Shown here: positions 1-10,706 of the stretch, one piece after another
How positions within the stretch are numbered: position 1 is the stretch's first letter
How the letters are laid out: the number at the start of each line of letters is the position of its first letter
Source: Dendrocalamus latiflorus
Lineage: Eukaryota; Streptophyta; Magnoliopsida; Poales; Poaceae
Direction of reading: 5' to 3'
Assembly: GCA_017311315.1 (NCBI GenBank)
Contig: CM029669.1
Location: forward strand, 18,077,102 to 18,141,101
DNA: 64,000 bases
Program-made: the position numbers and the translations under genes
The notes under the pieces: generated by a model
Databases searched by the model: none
What the model saw: only the letters and a program-made list of their open reading frames with translations
Told to the model about the DNA's origin: nothing

Positions 1-2
1 CG

Positions 3-3000
3 GCGGCCACGCGCAAGAAGCTGCACCGCAAGTTCCGGCTGCGCGGCTTCACCCTCAAGGTGGATGCCCTCGAGGAGGCCGCCGTCTTCCTCGCCCGCTT
101 CCCCGACGCCGAGGACGAGGCCCTCGACCTCCTCCTCGACGAGCTCGACAAGGAGCCGCGTAACTACTCTCTCTCTGCCCTAGGCCTACCTACACGCCGT
201 TGCTTCCTCTTCTTTTGGTGGCTTCGTTTTTATGTTTGTGACTCTGTGCGTGTATGGGTGCGCGCAGTGCAGTCGTCGATCCTGGACCGGGACGCGGTCC
301 GGCGAGTGGTGGCGTTGCTCGTCGAGGCGGAGGAGGCGGTCGATGCGGCGTCGCCGGCGGCCACCAGCGCCCGGTCGGCGCTGCGGGTGGTGGACGCGTT
401 CGTCGTTCCGCGGTTCCACTACGATCCAATCAAGAAAGTGTTCTACGAGTATGTGGATGCCGTTGCTTCCTTGTAGATCTGGGCAATTGGGTCTAGGGTA
501 TTCATAATCTGTTCTTTATTTTGGCGCTTCGCTGTTGAATTGTGGTTAAAAGTTGCTAATTTGCCCAACTTGAATGCTTAAGTCGTGGCTTTGGAAGGTG
601 ACGATTGGGGCGCACGAAATGCCTGTATTTTGGGAATAGGGAGCCATTTCACTATCTGATTCGCCTAAATCTTGCACGAATTTTGATGAGGGATTGCTAC
701 TTTTCAGAATGGGTGTAGGACAGATATTTGCAATTTTTTTAAAAAAGAGAAATCTTTCTTCCTTAGTGTTAGAAAAATGTGTTAAATAAGCTTCTTTCGT
801 ATTCAAGAAGTTGTGTTTGACTACAGTTTGTCAATTGGTTAGCTCGGCCATGAGGATTGAATGGGTTTAGAAAATTAACTCGTTTTCCTACTAGGAGGTG
901 CCATATGATTCAGTATGACACATACAACTCTATTTTATTCTACAACACATGACTTGCCAAAATAGCTTATTGTCTGAATATTTTAACCAAGCACTTCACG
1001 GAGAAGCGGGATGTAGGGACTATAATAACCCTCAAATCTTCTATTTTTTTTATGGAAAATCTTCTATTTGTTGATGCTATGTTCGATTGTGCTGTGGATA
1101 TAGGCATACCGGCAGATTAGTCATCCATGGAGAAGCTGGAGACAAAGCTGCCCTTTACCGGGACAGGTATCAAGTGCTGCTTCAGAGGCTCGCTCGTGAT
1201 AAATATTTCTCCAAGCCAGCTTTTGACACTGTTATGACTGAAGACGATAGTTGTGAGGTATCTCTTGTTTTTTGTTGTGTTTCTCCTATTATGGTCCCTG
1301 TTCATTTTAGTCCAATATTTGGTACTTTCCCCAAGAATCTTTGTTCAGCCTCTTTTGTTCCCCAAATTTTGTTAGTCTTTGTATATGAAATTACTTATGC
1401 AGCTTTTCATTTTATGTAGATAACTTCTATACAGTCTCTAATTGGGTGCACTGGACGGAGATGGATTATGGGGGTCATATCACAATTGGAGGAACGACAG
1501 TTCTACTTAGAGGATCTTACTGGAGCAGTGCCAATTGACTTATCGAATGCTATATCCTGAGAACCCATTGTTTTGCTACCTTAATGTGAATATCTATATT
1601 CATGTCTTTGCTGTGCCAAACGAAAATGTTTGTCAATTTGAAAGTTTCTTTGGCCACTTATGGAGGTTACAAAAGAAGTTCCTCTCATTTTTCACGGGAT
1701 ATAATATAACACAATATTTGCGACAGTGATCAATATTTTATACGAAAATTTTGTTTGATCCATATGGATTTCTTGCTTATTCAGAAAAGTGTGACCACTT
1801 TCCTTAACATAGAACACAAAATCACTTCAGGTTTCTTTGTTGAAAATACTGTAATTGTAGCAGAAGGGGAATTGCTTTCATCTGGCATTTTCCAGGTCTG
1901 TAATTCTTATCTACGAGAAAATGTTCAGCTCTTTCCTGTATTATTCTCTTGAATGTGGTTATGCTCCGTCATGTGCAGGTCAATACATGCGGGTTTCCTC
2001 CCTTAGAGGATAGGGAAGCATCACTTTCACTGCTTATGGGGCTTGATTTCTTTGGTGGAGGTATCATACCAACTGAAGAAACAGTAAGTTTAATAATTCT
2101 GCTCTACATGTTGAATAATTAGGCCTTGTCAAAAACATCTTTACTGATTATCTTTGTTACATTGGTATCGAACAGCTAAGATTATCATCTCTAGAAAAGA
2201 AGGCTGTGAATGACATGTTTGTCATTCTTTCGGATGTTTGGCTGGACAATTCTGAGGTATCAGTTCTTGATTTTGTGTGACTTTTATTATTGAGTCCTAC
2301 TCTCAGGATGCTTGTATGTGTTATCTCGTAGAGAAGACTATGGAGAAGTTAGGAGTTGTTCTTGATGGTTATGATAGCGTGGAAGTAGTTCCTTCTCTCT
2401 TTGTTTTAATGGGCAACTTCTGCTCTCGACCCTGCAATCTGGCATTCAATTCATATGAAGAACTCAGGTCTGACTTTTGTGTTGCATGAAGCATAATCAA
2501 AGGTTGTATGTTGTTTTCGCCATTCCAATCCAAGACAAGGTCTTAACTAAGTAATATCATGTAGATTGCAGTTTGAAAAGCTTGGCGAGATGATTGCAGC
2601 TCGATCTAGGTTAAAGGAACATAGTCGTTTTTTATTCGTTCCTGGCCCTGATGATGCAGGTACTGTAAAACTCAATGATACGCTTTTAGCTGATAACTGC
2701 TCATATCCACATGTAGGGTTTGCTCCGATATCCGATTTTGTTTGTTCCACTAATGAATTAACTCTGACTTGGTCTATTCTTTTTTATGTTCTAATATTTT
2801 GTCTTGTCCTTGCTATTTTAAATCTAGGAGCATTTTCTGTAATAGGATTAGGAATGAGCTTGATCACCATAAATACTGTCAGTCTAGATTTCCGGATAGC
2901 TGGAATGAGATTTTTCTTTGTTTCTCCAACACTTGATACGCTGTTTTCATCTTACTTAATAACAAATTTGCAGGCCCTTCTAAAGCTCTCCCAAGGTGTG

Positions 3001-4513
3001 CACTCCCGAAATATCTAACTGAGGAACTTCAGAAGCACATCCCAAATGCAATATTCGTAAGCAACCCCTGCAGGTTCGATATGAAAACAGTGCCTTATAT
3101 CATTATGTAAAATTCCAAATGGTGCCAGTGGTTGATATGAAGCTATAAACACCACACGCAAAGACGGGGATAGATCTTTTTGGGTTGAAATTATTACATC
3201 CTTGAATTTTAAAATCTGAAGTATGTAGCTTAAGAGAATCAATGAGCCCTTCAACAATGGATGATGCCACTATTTCATTTGATGTTGTAAATCATGCTAC
3301 ATCCCTAATTGCTATCATCCATTTTTTTCACTGAGTCCAAATTTAGCATAAGGTAACCCTAAAGTATGCAGTCACTACATGATTCAGACTAAGCTTATCG
3401 GTGTACTGTAGTTATTGTGATGACTCATGCAGCTATCCTCTTCGTTCTCAGATATCTCATACACAATATTATGGTCATGATGCACAATGGCAATAGGTAC
3501 ATGAAGAGGCTTAATGACCATACTCATACTAGTCTACTGATGTGCATACCAGGTTTTTTAGTTGGCATCGTAATGCATGTTGCACACATGATAATTTGTA
3601 CTAGGCATTATCTTTATTTTTTTTTCTGAACTTGCCTGATTCTATCTTCATTGTATCCACTGACATATCAGTCTTGGCAAAAGCTTCATATACTCATTAC
3701 CCACTTAGACTACTATTTAGTGATAGATTTGCAAAGAACATCTAGTCCAAACTATGTCATCAATACATATCGAGTAATCATGATTAAGACGAAGCTTGCA
3801 GATTTGTCAATTATCATCTGTTCTATCTCCAGTAAGAGCTACGATTTTCCAGGGTTAAGTTTTATACACAAGAAATCGTATTTTTCCGGCAAGATCTCCT
3901 TTACAGGATGCGGCGGTCATGTCTGATTCCACCAACAACGGAAGAAACAAGTGACCCTTTTGAGCATGTACAATTGTACATTAATTTTTCCTTTGTTATC
4001 TCAGTGAGAATATCCAGTTGAGAAATTAACCAATCCCTTTTCCTTTCAGCTGGTAGCAACTGTTACCCATCAGAGTCATCTTTGTCCATTGCCTCTTACA
4101 GTTCAACCTGTCATATGGAACTATGATCATTGCCTTCGGCTGTATCCAACTCCTCACACGGTATGTCATTTAGGACATAGCCTATGCACACCTTGAGATG
4201 TTTTCCAACTGTTGTTTTGATGAATCTGCTCCTGTGCTAATTTATTTGCTTGAACATGCCCAAAGCATAAGTATACTTTGTGCTGTATAACTATCACCAA
4301 TTCACCACTATGAACAGAAGTTTGGGATGTGTAATGCTTATTCTTCCCTTTTCTAAACTTCTTCAGATAGTATTGGCTGACAAGAGTGAGCAGAAGGCCT
4401 TCAAATATACAGGAATTACTTGCTTCAATCCTGGATCTTTTGCGAATGACAGCACCTTCGCAGCATACCGTCCTTGCACCAAGGAGGTTGAGCTTTCTGC
4501 ATTAGAAAGCTAA
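3..4513 (+). CDS. DPB2: DNA polymerase epsilon subunit 2 (B subunit), 5'-truncated by window edge
   Basis: This is the non-catalytic second subunit of the nuclear leading-strand replicase, which binds the catalytic subunit and the CMG helicase. The exons I place are 3-159, 268-448, 1104-1257, 1420-1551, 1818-1895, 1979-2083, 2176-2256, 2334-2467, 2565-2659, 2974-3073, 3853-3967, 4050-4160 and 4367-4513. They total 1590 bases and stay in frame to a TAA at 4511-4513. The first residues (KKLHRKFRLRGFTLKVDAL) match the conserved N-terminus of the family. Later landmarks are VNTCGFPPLEDRE, VLMGNFCSRP, FVPGPDDAG, FVSNPCRVKFYTQEI, THQSHLCPLPL and CFNPGSF, which belong to the calcineurin-like phosphoesterase/OB B-subunit fold. 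The 529 visible codons are close to the length I recall for plant DPB2, so only a few N-terminal codons are missing. All junctions are GT-AG except intron 4, which is AT-AC. Exons were inferred by reading frame and splice sites, without cDNA. Confidence 0.93.
1552..1817 (+). other. DPB2: U12-type AT-AC intron in DPB2
   Basis: The 5' splice site reads ATATCCTGAG, matching the minor-spliceosome consensus ATATCCTT over its first seven bases. The exact branch-site consensus TTCCTTAAC is at 1800-1808. The intron ends in AC at 1816-1817, about 10 bases past the branch adenosine, a spacing normal for U12 introns. Removing it joins DLSNA to KITSGFFVENT in phase 0, the expected family sequence. No GT donor near 1551 preserves the frame. 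Confidence 0.88.
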
Positions 4514-4869
4514 CATTAAAGGGACAAGAAACTGAAGCTCTCCAATTTGGTAATGTGTATCATCCAACCCGGCATTCTCCAAACCTTTGATGAACTGCCT
4601 ATCACCACTGTACATCAGCCATCAGGATTGATATTTATGACTTAGCCATATAAATTAAGGGGGAGGCTCTTTTCATGCAAGCAAATTCATGGGGATGACA
4701 TAATATCCATGGTGTTGGTGCTGTTTCTCTGAAGTGAATTGATGCTGACATCTCATCATAGGCTCAGCAAAATCATAGCGCCAGGTAGTTGTGATGTTTG
4801 TGTAACCAGGACCTCTGAATGGTTTTACCCGTTATTGACCCTGTACTTTTTCTTAACAAAATATTCCCA

Positions 4870-4935
4870 CTTGTCCTTTGCTGAAGTCATAAATTGAGGC
4901 TTCTTGTCCTTTGCTGAAGTCATAAATTGAGGCTT
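4870..4935. repeat. 33-bp perfect tandem duplication
   Basis: Two adjacent identical units begin CTTGTCCTTTGCTGAAG and end AATTGAGGCTT, at 4870-4902 and 4903-4935. They lie about 360 bp past the DPB2 stop codon, perhaps within or just beyond the 3' UTR. Confidence 0.9.
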
Positions 4936-5467
4936 AGTCCTCTAATTTGTACCATTTAGTTTCAGTGTTGTAAACGATGGTAAGAAAATTGCTGCTTTTT
5001 AAAGTGTCCATAATTGTTACTGTTTCGTGGATTGGATCGTCCAGTTGTGCAAGATTTCATCTGATTATAACAGATTAATACTATACAAGCAGTGTGGCTC
5101 AGTTCCAGGTGAGCCCTACAGAATTCTGCCCACCATCCACCAACCCTTCTTTGTGACGCAGTTTGATGATCAAGACATCTCAACGTAACCACAATGATGC
5201 TTGTGCGCAGATCGACACGAATCCGTGTTGGCTTCCTGGGTAGATTCTGAATTCATTGAGGTCTTGAAGAGTTTGGAAGAAGAATGCTTTAGCTTTTGGA
5301 TTGTGCGTGTTGATGCTGAACTCCATCCTACTGAACAGAAGGTCCCCAATGTCCTCCAGCTTTTGGACCATTGCAATGATGCAAGATGGTACCACAGTTT
5401 GCACAAATCACAATGGCCTTGCAAAAGAAAATGCATGCTGATATAGTTGGTTCAAACTGGGCTTGAG

Positions 5468-5644
5468 TTCAGCTCAGCCAAGCCTGGCGAATCATCTTTT
5501 ACCGTTGCTACGGGGTTAACTTCGCATCTCACGCATACTCATTGCCCTAAAAGGCTTTCAGCTCAGCCAAGCATGGCGAATCTTCTTTTACGTTGCTACC
5601 GGGTTAACTTTGCATCTCACGCATGCTCATTGACCTAAAAGGCT
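5468..5644. repeat. About 88-bp imperfect tandem duplication
   Basis: Unit 1 (5468-5556) and unit 2 (5557-5644) both start TTCAGCTCAGCCAAGC and end CCTAAAAGGCT, with several substitutions and small indels between them. They lie just upstream of the copia insertion. Confidence 0.88.
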
Positions 5645-5719
5645 AAAAACTCCCATTAGGCCAGACAAGAATTCTTGCTTCTTTCGGTACACGTTGGTTG
5701 TTTTCAGTAGCCATGCTAC

Positions 5720-6143
5720 TGTTGATTTGTAATCCAAATTCTATACATTAATTAGGCCAGCTTCTGGACGGAGCGTAGCGGAGGTCCGTCGCCGGAGGCT
5801 TAGGGCCGGAGCGGAGTCCTGAAGCGGCCCATTGTGCAAGGTCCGTGCACCCAGGGACGCCTGGGGGGGTGCCGGGGGGGGGGGGCGAAGCCCCCCCGTG
5901 GTATGGATCCTAGTCGAATTAGAGTTTCCTTGATATATATATCCTGTAAGCCGCTGTTTGGGATGTGTGATTAGAGTTGTAATCCCCGGCGTTGTAACCT
6001 CACCCCGATATAGTGAAGATTGTTGCTGGCTGGCGCCCGTGGTTTTTTCCCTCTCGCATTGGGAGGGTTTTCCACGTTAAATCTCGTGTGTCTATGTGAT
6101 TGATCTTGTTTACTTCGTCGTTCCTCCGCCGTCACGTGTAACA
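5720..6143 (+). repeat. 5' LTR of the copia element
   Basis: This 424-bp LTR starts TGTTGATTTG and ends CGTGTAACA. It carries a TATA-like stretch (about 5933-5942) that could serve as the element promoter. A run of 12 G (5874-5885) is followed closely by a C-run, so the two could pair into a hairpin. Confidence 0.95.
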
Positions 6144-6145
6144 AT

Positions 6146-6158
6146 TGGTATCAGAGCT
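6146..6158 (+). other. Primer binding site (initiator tRNA-Met type)
   Basis: Two bases after the 5' LTR the sequence reads TGGTATCAGAGCT. This is the complement of the 3' end of plant initiator tRNA-Met, the usual primer for copia minus-strand DNA synthesis. Confidence 0.93.
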
Positions 6159-6183
6159 GAGGTTCCTCAGATCGGGCATCACG

Positions 6184-9100
6184 ATGGCGTCGATGAAGTT
6201 TGATCTACCGCTACTCGACTACAAGACAAGATTCTCGCTGTGGCAAGTGAAGATGAGGGCGATACTCGCCCAATCACAGGATCTGGATGAGGCCCTAGAT
6301 TGCTTCGGAAAGAAGGAGAAGGATCAATGGACTCCTGAGGAGAAACGTAAAGATCGTAAGGCTCTGTCGCTCATTCAACTTCATCTTTCTAATGATATCT
6401 TGCAAGAAGTGCTGCAGGTGAAAACTGCTGCAGAAATTTGGTTGAAACTGGAATCGATCTGCATGTCAAAAGATCTCACCAGTAAGATGCACATGAAGAT
6501 GAAGTTGTTCTCGCACAAGTTGCAGGAGGGAGGATCGGTGATGAACCACATATCGGTCTTTAAGGAGATCGTGGCCGATCTGTTATCCATAGAGGTAAAA
6601 TTTGATGATGAGGATTTAGGTCTTCTGTTACTATGCTCACTGCCTAGTTCATATTCAAATTTCCGTGACACCATATTGTTAAGCCGTGATGAACTAACCC
6701 TAGCGGAGGTTTATGAGGCGCTCCAGAGTAAGGAGAAGATGAAAGGTATGGTGCAGGGTGAGCCGTCGTCCTCCAAGGGCGAGGCGTTGCAGGTCAGGGG
6801 CAGATCTGAGCAGAAGTCCTATGATAACAACAATTGCGACAAGAGTCAGCATGGTAGAGGACGTTCAAAGTCCAGGGATAAGAAGTTCTGCAAGTACTGC
6901 AAGAAAACGAACCACTTCATCGAGGATTGCTATAAGTTAAAGAATAAGGAGAAGAGGAATGCTACACACCAACAGAAAAATAAATCTGAAGGTAATGCCT
7001 CTGTTGTCTCCGGTGCTGATAGTATTGATTCTGGAGATTGCCTTGTCGTATTTGCTGGTTGTGTTGCTGGTCATGATGAATGGTTACTCGATTCGGCATG
7101 TTCGTTTCATATCTGCATTAACAGAGAATGGTTTAGTTCTTATAAGCCTGTGCAGAGTGGAGATGTTGTTCGCATGGGAGATGACAACCCATGTGAGATC
7201 GTGGGCATTGGATCTGTTCAGATCAGGACACATGATGGCATGGTTCGCACGCTGGACAATGTGCGACATATACCAAGGATGGCAAGAAATCTCATCTCCC
7301 TCAGCACACTCGATGATGATGGGTACAAGTACCCCGCTTCAGGTGGAGTTTTAAAGGTACCAAGAGGTTCTCTCGTTTACATGATTGGTGATATGAATTC
7401 TGCCAAGTTATATGTGCTTAGAGGAAGTGCATTGCGTGTTTCCGCTACGGCTGCTACTGTCTCTGATAATAATACTAACCTCTGGCATAAGCGTCTTGGA
7501 CACATGAGTGAACTTGGTATGGCAGAATTGATGAAGAAGAACCTGCTGGATGGCTGCACTCAGAGTAAGATGAACTTCTGTGAGCACTGCATTTTTGGTA
7601 AGCACAAGAGGGTAAAGTTCAATGCCTCGGTACATCGCTCCAAAGGTATACTTGAGTATGTACATGCTGATTTGTGGGGGCCTTCTCGTAAGACCTCGTA
7701 TGGTGGTGCAAATTATATGCTTACTATCATTGATGATTACTCTAGAAAAGTGTGGCCTTATTTTCTGAAAGGTAAAGATGATACATTTGCTGCTTTTAGA
7801 GAGTGGAAAGTAATGATAGAAAGGCAAACTGAGAAGAAGGTAAAGCTGCTTCGTACTGATAATGGCGGTGAATTTTGCTCGCATGAGTTTAATGATTACT
7901 GCAGGAAGGAAGGCATTGTGAGGCATCACATCATCCCATACACTCCGCAGCAGAATGGTGTGGCTGAGCGCATGAACAGAACCATCATATCGAAGGCTCG
8001 TTGCATGCTGTCCAACGCAAAGATGAACAAGCGTTTTTGGGCAGAGGCCGCCAACACCGCATGCTATTTGATCAACAGGTCGCCTTCTATTCCACTCAAC
8101 AAGAAAACTCCCATTGAGGTATGGTCTGGTACATCTGCTGATTATTCACAGCTGAGAGTTTTTGGTTGCACTGCTTATGCTCATGTTGACAATGGAAAAT
8201 TGGAGCCTAGAGCTATTAAGTGTCTATTTCTTGGTTATGGTTCTGGAGTAAAAGGATATAAGCTATGGAATCCTGAAACAAGAAAGACTTTCATGAGCAG
8301 AAGTGTTGTTTTTAATGAATCTGTGATGTTTAATGACAGCTTACCCATAGATATTGTACCAGACAGATCTGATTATGATGAGCAGAATATGAGCGTGCAG
8401 GTGGAGCACGTGGATGATCAGGGAGATGAATTTATTGATGATACTATTGATACTGTTCAGCACTTATCTCCTGTTTTGCAGCAAGACGATCAGCCTATAG
8501 CACTTCGCAGAGAAAAGAGGAGTTGTGGTCCTCGATCCCGATTAATTGAAGAGTGTAATTTGATTCATTATACTCTTAGTTGTGCTGAACAGGTGGAGAA
8601 CACTCATGAGCCGGCTACGTACACTGAAGCCATTGTTTCTGGAGATCATGAGAAGTGGATCTCAGCTATGCAAGAAAAGATGCAGTCCCTGGAGAAAAAT
8701 GGCACATGGGACGTGGTGCGCTTGCCTAAAAATAAGAAGACAGTGCGTTGCAAATGGATCTTTAAGAGGAAGGAGGGTCTATCTCCTAGTGAGCCTCCAA
8801 GATTTAAGGCAAGGTTAGTAACTAAAGGTTTCAGTCAGATTCCGGGTGTTGATTACAATGATGTGTTCTCCCCAGTTGTGAAGCATAGCTCAATCCGTAC
8901 ATTCTTTAGTATTGTTGCTATGCGTGATCTTGAGCTTGAGCAGCTAGATGTGAAGACAACATTCTTGCATGGAGATCTTGAGGAGGAGATATACATGGAC
9001 CAGCCAGAAGGGTTCATAGTGCCTGGTAAGGAGGATCATGTTTGCAAATTGAAGAAGTCCTTATATGGTTTGAAACAGTCTCCTCGCCAGTGGTATAAGA

Positions 9101-10164
9101 GGTTTGATTCATTTATGTTATCAAATAACTTTAAAAGATCTGATTATGATAGCTGTGTCTACGCTAAATTTGTTGATGGATCACCTATATACTTGCTGTT
9201 ATATGTTGATGATATGCTGATTGCTGCCAAGAGCAAGAAAGAAATCACTGCATTGAAGGCTCAGTTGAGCAGTGAATTTGATATGAAGGATCTTGGTGCT
9301 GCTAAGAAAATTCTAGGTATGGAAATTACTAGAGACCGTGCTTCTGGTTTATTGTTTCTTAGTCAGCAAAATTATATTCAGAAAGTGCTTCATCGTTTCA
9401 ACATGCATGATTCAAAGCCTGTTAGTACTCCCATTGCACCTCACTTTAAATTGTCAGCTTCACAATGTCCTAGCACTGATGAGGAGGTTGAGTACATGTC
9501 CAGAGTTCCGTATGCTAGTGCTGTTGGGTCTTTGATGTATGCCATGGTTTGCTCTCGTCCGGATTTATCTTATGCTATGAGTATGGTCAGTAGATATATG
9601 GCTAATCCTGGTAAAGAGCATTGGAAGGCCGTTCAGTGGATTTTCAGGTACATGCAAGGCACATCGAATGCTTGTTTGAAGTTTGGCAGGACTGAAAAGG
9701 AACTCGTTGGCTATGTTGATTCAGATTATGCTGGTGATTTGGATAAGCGTAGGTCGCTCACAGGTTATGTATTTACCATTGGTGGTTGTGCTGTGAGCTG
9801 GAAGGCACATTTGCAGGATGTTGTTGCGCTGTCCACCACTGAAGCAGAATATATGGCTATTTGTGAAGCAAGTAAAGAGTCAGTTTGGCTGAAAGGTTTG
9901 TTTGCTGAGCTTGCTGGAGTTGATTCTTGCATTAATCTATTTTGTGACAGCCAGAGTGCAATTTATCTCACTAAAGATCAGATGTTTCATGAGAGGACAA
10001 AGCACATTGAGATTAAATATAATTATGTCAGAGATATTGTTGCAAAGGGTAAGCTAAAGGTATGCAAGATTAGCACTCATGAAAATCCTGCTGATATGTT
10101 GACAAAGCCAGTTCCTGTTGCTAAGTTTGAGCTTTGTTCAAGCTTAGTTGGTATTACAGTATAG
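6184..10164 (+). CDS. Copia gag-pol polyprotein, intact single frame
   Basis: One uninterrupted frame of 1326 codons runs from ATG 6184 (MASMKFDLPLLD) to TAG. I chose this ATG because it opens the usual gag start; the frame is open further upstream but has no ATG in front of it. Gag occupies about residues 1-280, with a CCHC knuckle (CKYCKKTNHFIEDC) near 237. The aspartic protease motif LLDSACS is near 302. Integrase has its HHCC zinc region from about 434 and catalytic D, D, E in HADLWGP, RTDNGGE and GVAERMNRT (about 495-595). Reverse transcriptase spans about 858-1090 with the YVDDM active site near 1007. RNase H starts near 1177 (YVDSDYAGD) and includes LSTTEAEYMA. I saw no stop or frameshift, so the element may be autonomous; the integrity of every catalytic residue was judged by eye. 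Confidence 0.97.
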   Translation: MASMKFDLPLLDYKTRFSLWQVKMRAILAQSQDLDEALDCFGKKEKDQWTPEEKRKDRKALSLIQLHLSNDILQEVLQVKTAAEIWLKLESICMSKDLTSKMHMKMKLFSHKLQEGGSVMNHISVFKEIVADLLSIEVKFDDEDLGLLLLCSLPSSYSNFRDTILLSRDELTLAEVYEALQSKEKMKGMVQGEPSSSKGEALQVRGRSEQKSYDNNNCDKSQHGRGRSKSRDKKFCKYCKKTNHFIEDCYKLKNKEKRNATHQQKNKSEGNASVVSGADSIDSGDCLVVFAGCVAGHDEWLLDSACSFHICINREWFSSYKPVQSGDVVRMGDDNPCEIVGIGSVQIRTHDGMVRTLDNVRHIPRMARNLISLSTLDDDGYKYPASGGVLKVPRGSLVYMIGDMNSAKLYVLRGSALRVSATAATVSDNNTNLWHKRLGHMSELGMAELMKKNLLDGCTQSKMNFCEHCIFGKHKRVKFNASVHRSKGILEYVHADLWGPSRKTSYGGANYMLTIIDDYSRKVWPYFLKGKDDTFAAFREWKVMIERQTEKKVKLLRTDNGGEFCSHEFNDYCRKEGIVRHHIIPYTPQQNGVAERMNRTIISKARCMLSNAKMNKRFWAEAANTACYLINRSPSIPLNKKTPIEVWSGTSADYSQLRVFGCTAYAHVDNGKLEPRAIKCLFLGYGSGVKGYKLWNPETRKTFMSRSVVFNESVMFNDSLPIDIVPDRSDYDEQNMSVQVEHVDDQGDEFIDDTIDTVQHLSPVLQQDDQPIALRREKRSCGPRSRLIEECNLIHYTLSCAEQVENTHEPATYTEAIVSGDHEKWISAMQEKMQSLEKNGTWDVVRLPKNKKTVRCKWIFKRKEGLSPSEPPRFKARLVTKGFSQIPGVDYNDVFSPVVKHSSIRTFFSIVAMRDLELEQLDVKTTFLHGDLEEEIYMDQPEGFIVPGKEDHVCKLKKSLYGLKQSPRQWYKRFDSFMLSNNFKRSDYDSCVYAKFVDGSPIYLLLYVDDMLIAAKSKKEITALKAQLSSEFDMKDLGAAKKILGMEITRDRASGLLFLSQQNYIQKVLHRFNMHDSKPVSTPIAPHFKLSASQCPSTDEEVEYMSRVPYASAVGSLMYAMVCSRPDLSYAMSMVSRYMANPGKEHWKAVQWIFRYMQGTSNACLKFGRTEKELVGYVDSDYAGDLDKRRSLTGYVFTIGGCAVSWKAHLQDVVALSTTEAEYMAICEASKESVWLKGLFAELAGVDSCINLFCDSQSAIYLTKDQMFHERTKHIEIKYNYVRDIVAKGKLKVCKISTHENPADMLTKPVPVAKFELCSSLVGITV

Positions 10165-10252
10165 CCCAAGAGGCTATGTGGCGCCGAAAGTATTTCTTTC
10201 TTTGTTGTGTTCAGGGTGAAGGATTGATTTATGCTACAGGAAGGAATTTGTC

Positions 10253-10265
10253 TCAAGGTGGAGTA
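10253..10265 (+). other. Polypurine tract of the copia element
   Basis: The purine-rich run CAAGGTGGAGTA lies immediately before the TG of the 3' LTR, the position of the plus-strand primer in LTR retrotransposons. Confidence 0.75.
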
Positions 10266-10701
10266 TGTTGATTTGTGATCCAAATTCTATACATTAATTA
10301 GGCCAGCTTCTGGACGGAGCGTAGCGGAGGCCCGTCGCCGGAGGCTTAGGGCCGGAGCGGAGTCCTGAAGCGGCCCATTGTGCAAGGTCCGTGCACCCAG
10401 GGACGCCTGGGGGGGTGCGCGGGGGGGGGGGGGGGGGGGGGGGCGAAGCCCCCCCGTGGTATGGATCCTAGTCGAATTAGAGTTTCCTTGATATATATAT
10501 CCTGTAAGCCGCTGTTTGGGATGTGTGATTAGAGTTGTAATCCCCGGCGTTGTAACCTCACCCCGATATAGTGAAGATTGTTGCTGGCTGGCGCCCGTGG
10601 TTTTTTCCCTCTCGCATTGGGAGGGTTTTCCACGTTAAATCTCGTGTGTCTCTGTGATTGATCTTGTTTACTTCGTCGTTCCTCCGCCGTCACGTGTAAC
10701 A
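10266..10701 (+). repeat. 3' LTR of the copia element
   Basis: This 436-bp LTR is nearly identical to the 5' copy. The visible differences are three substitutions and the G-run, which is 23 bases here (10421-10443) against 12 in the 5' LTR. It is followed by the GCTAC target duplication. Confidence 0.95.
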
Positions 10702-10706
10702 GCTAC

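Larger units (their letters stand above)
4514..5714. other. DPB2 3' flank with two short tandem duplications
   Basis: No supported gene lies here; the first part is presumably DPB2 3' UTR. A perfect 33-bp unit is repeated at 4870-4902 and 4903-4935. A diverged unit of 88-89 bp is repeated at 5468-5556 and 5557-5644. The reverse strand at about 5190-5436 has a short open frame containing AMVQKLEDIGDLLF. It looks protein-like, but I do not recognise it and see no start or splice context. It may be a gene fragment. Confidence 0.6.
5720..10701 (+). mobile_element. Complete Ty1/copia LTR retrotransposon
   Basis: Two LTRs (5720-6143 and 10266-10701) begin TG and end CA. They flank a tRNA-primer site, one long gag-pol frame and a purine-rich tract. 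The 5-bp target duplication GCTAC is perfect at 5715-5719 and 10702-10706. The LTRs differ by about three substitutions plus the length of one G-run, so insertion looks recent on an evolutionary scale. Domain order (integrase before reverse transcriptase) identifies the copia superfamily. The element is in the same orientation as DPB2, 1.2 kb past its stop codon. I do not assign a family name. Confidence 0.97.

Noticed and set aside
6381..7929. Several minus-strand frames within the copia gag-pol
   Set aside because: They are antisense shadows of a strongly supported polyprotein.
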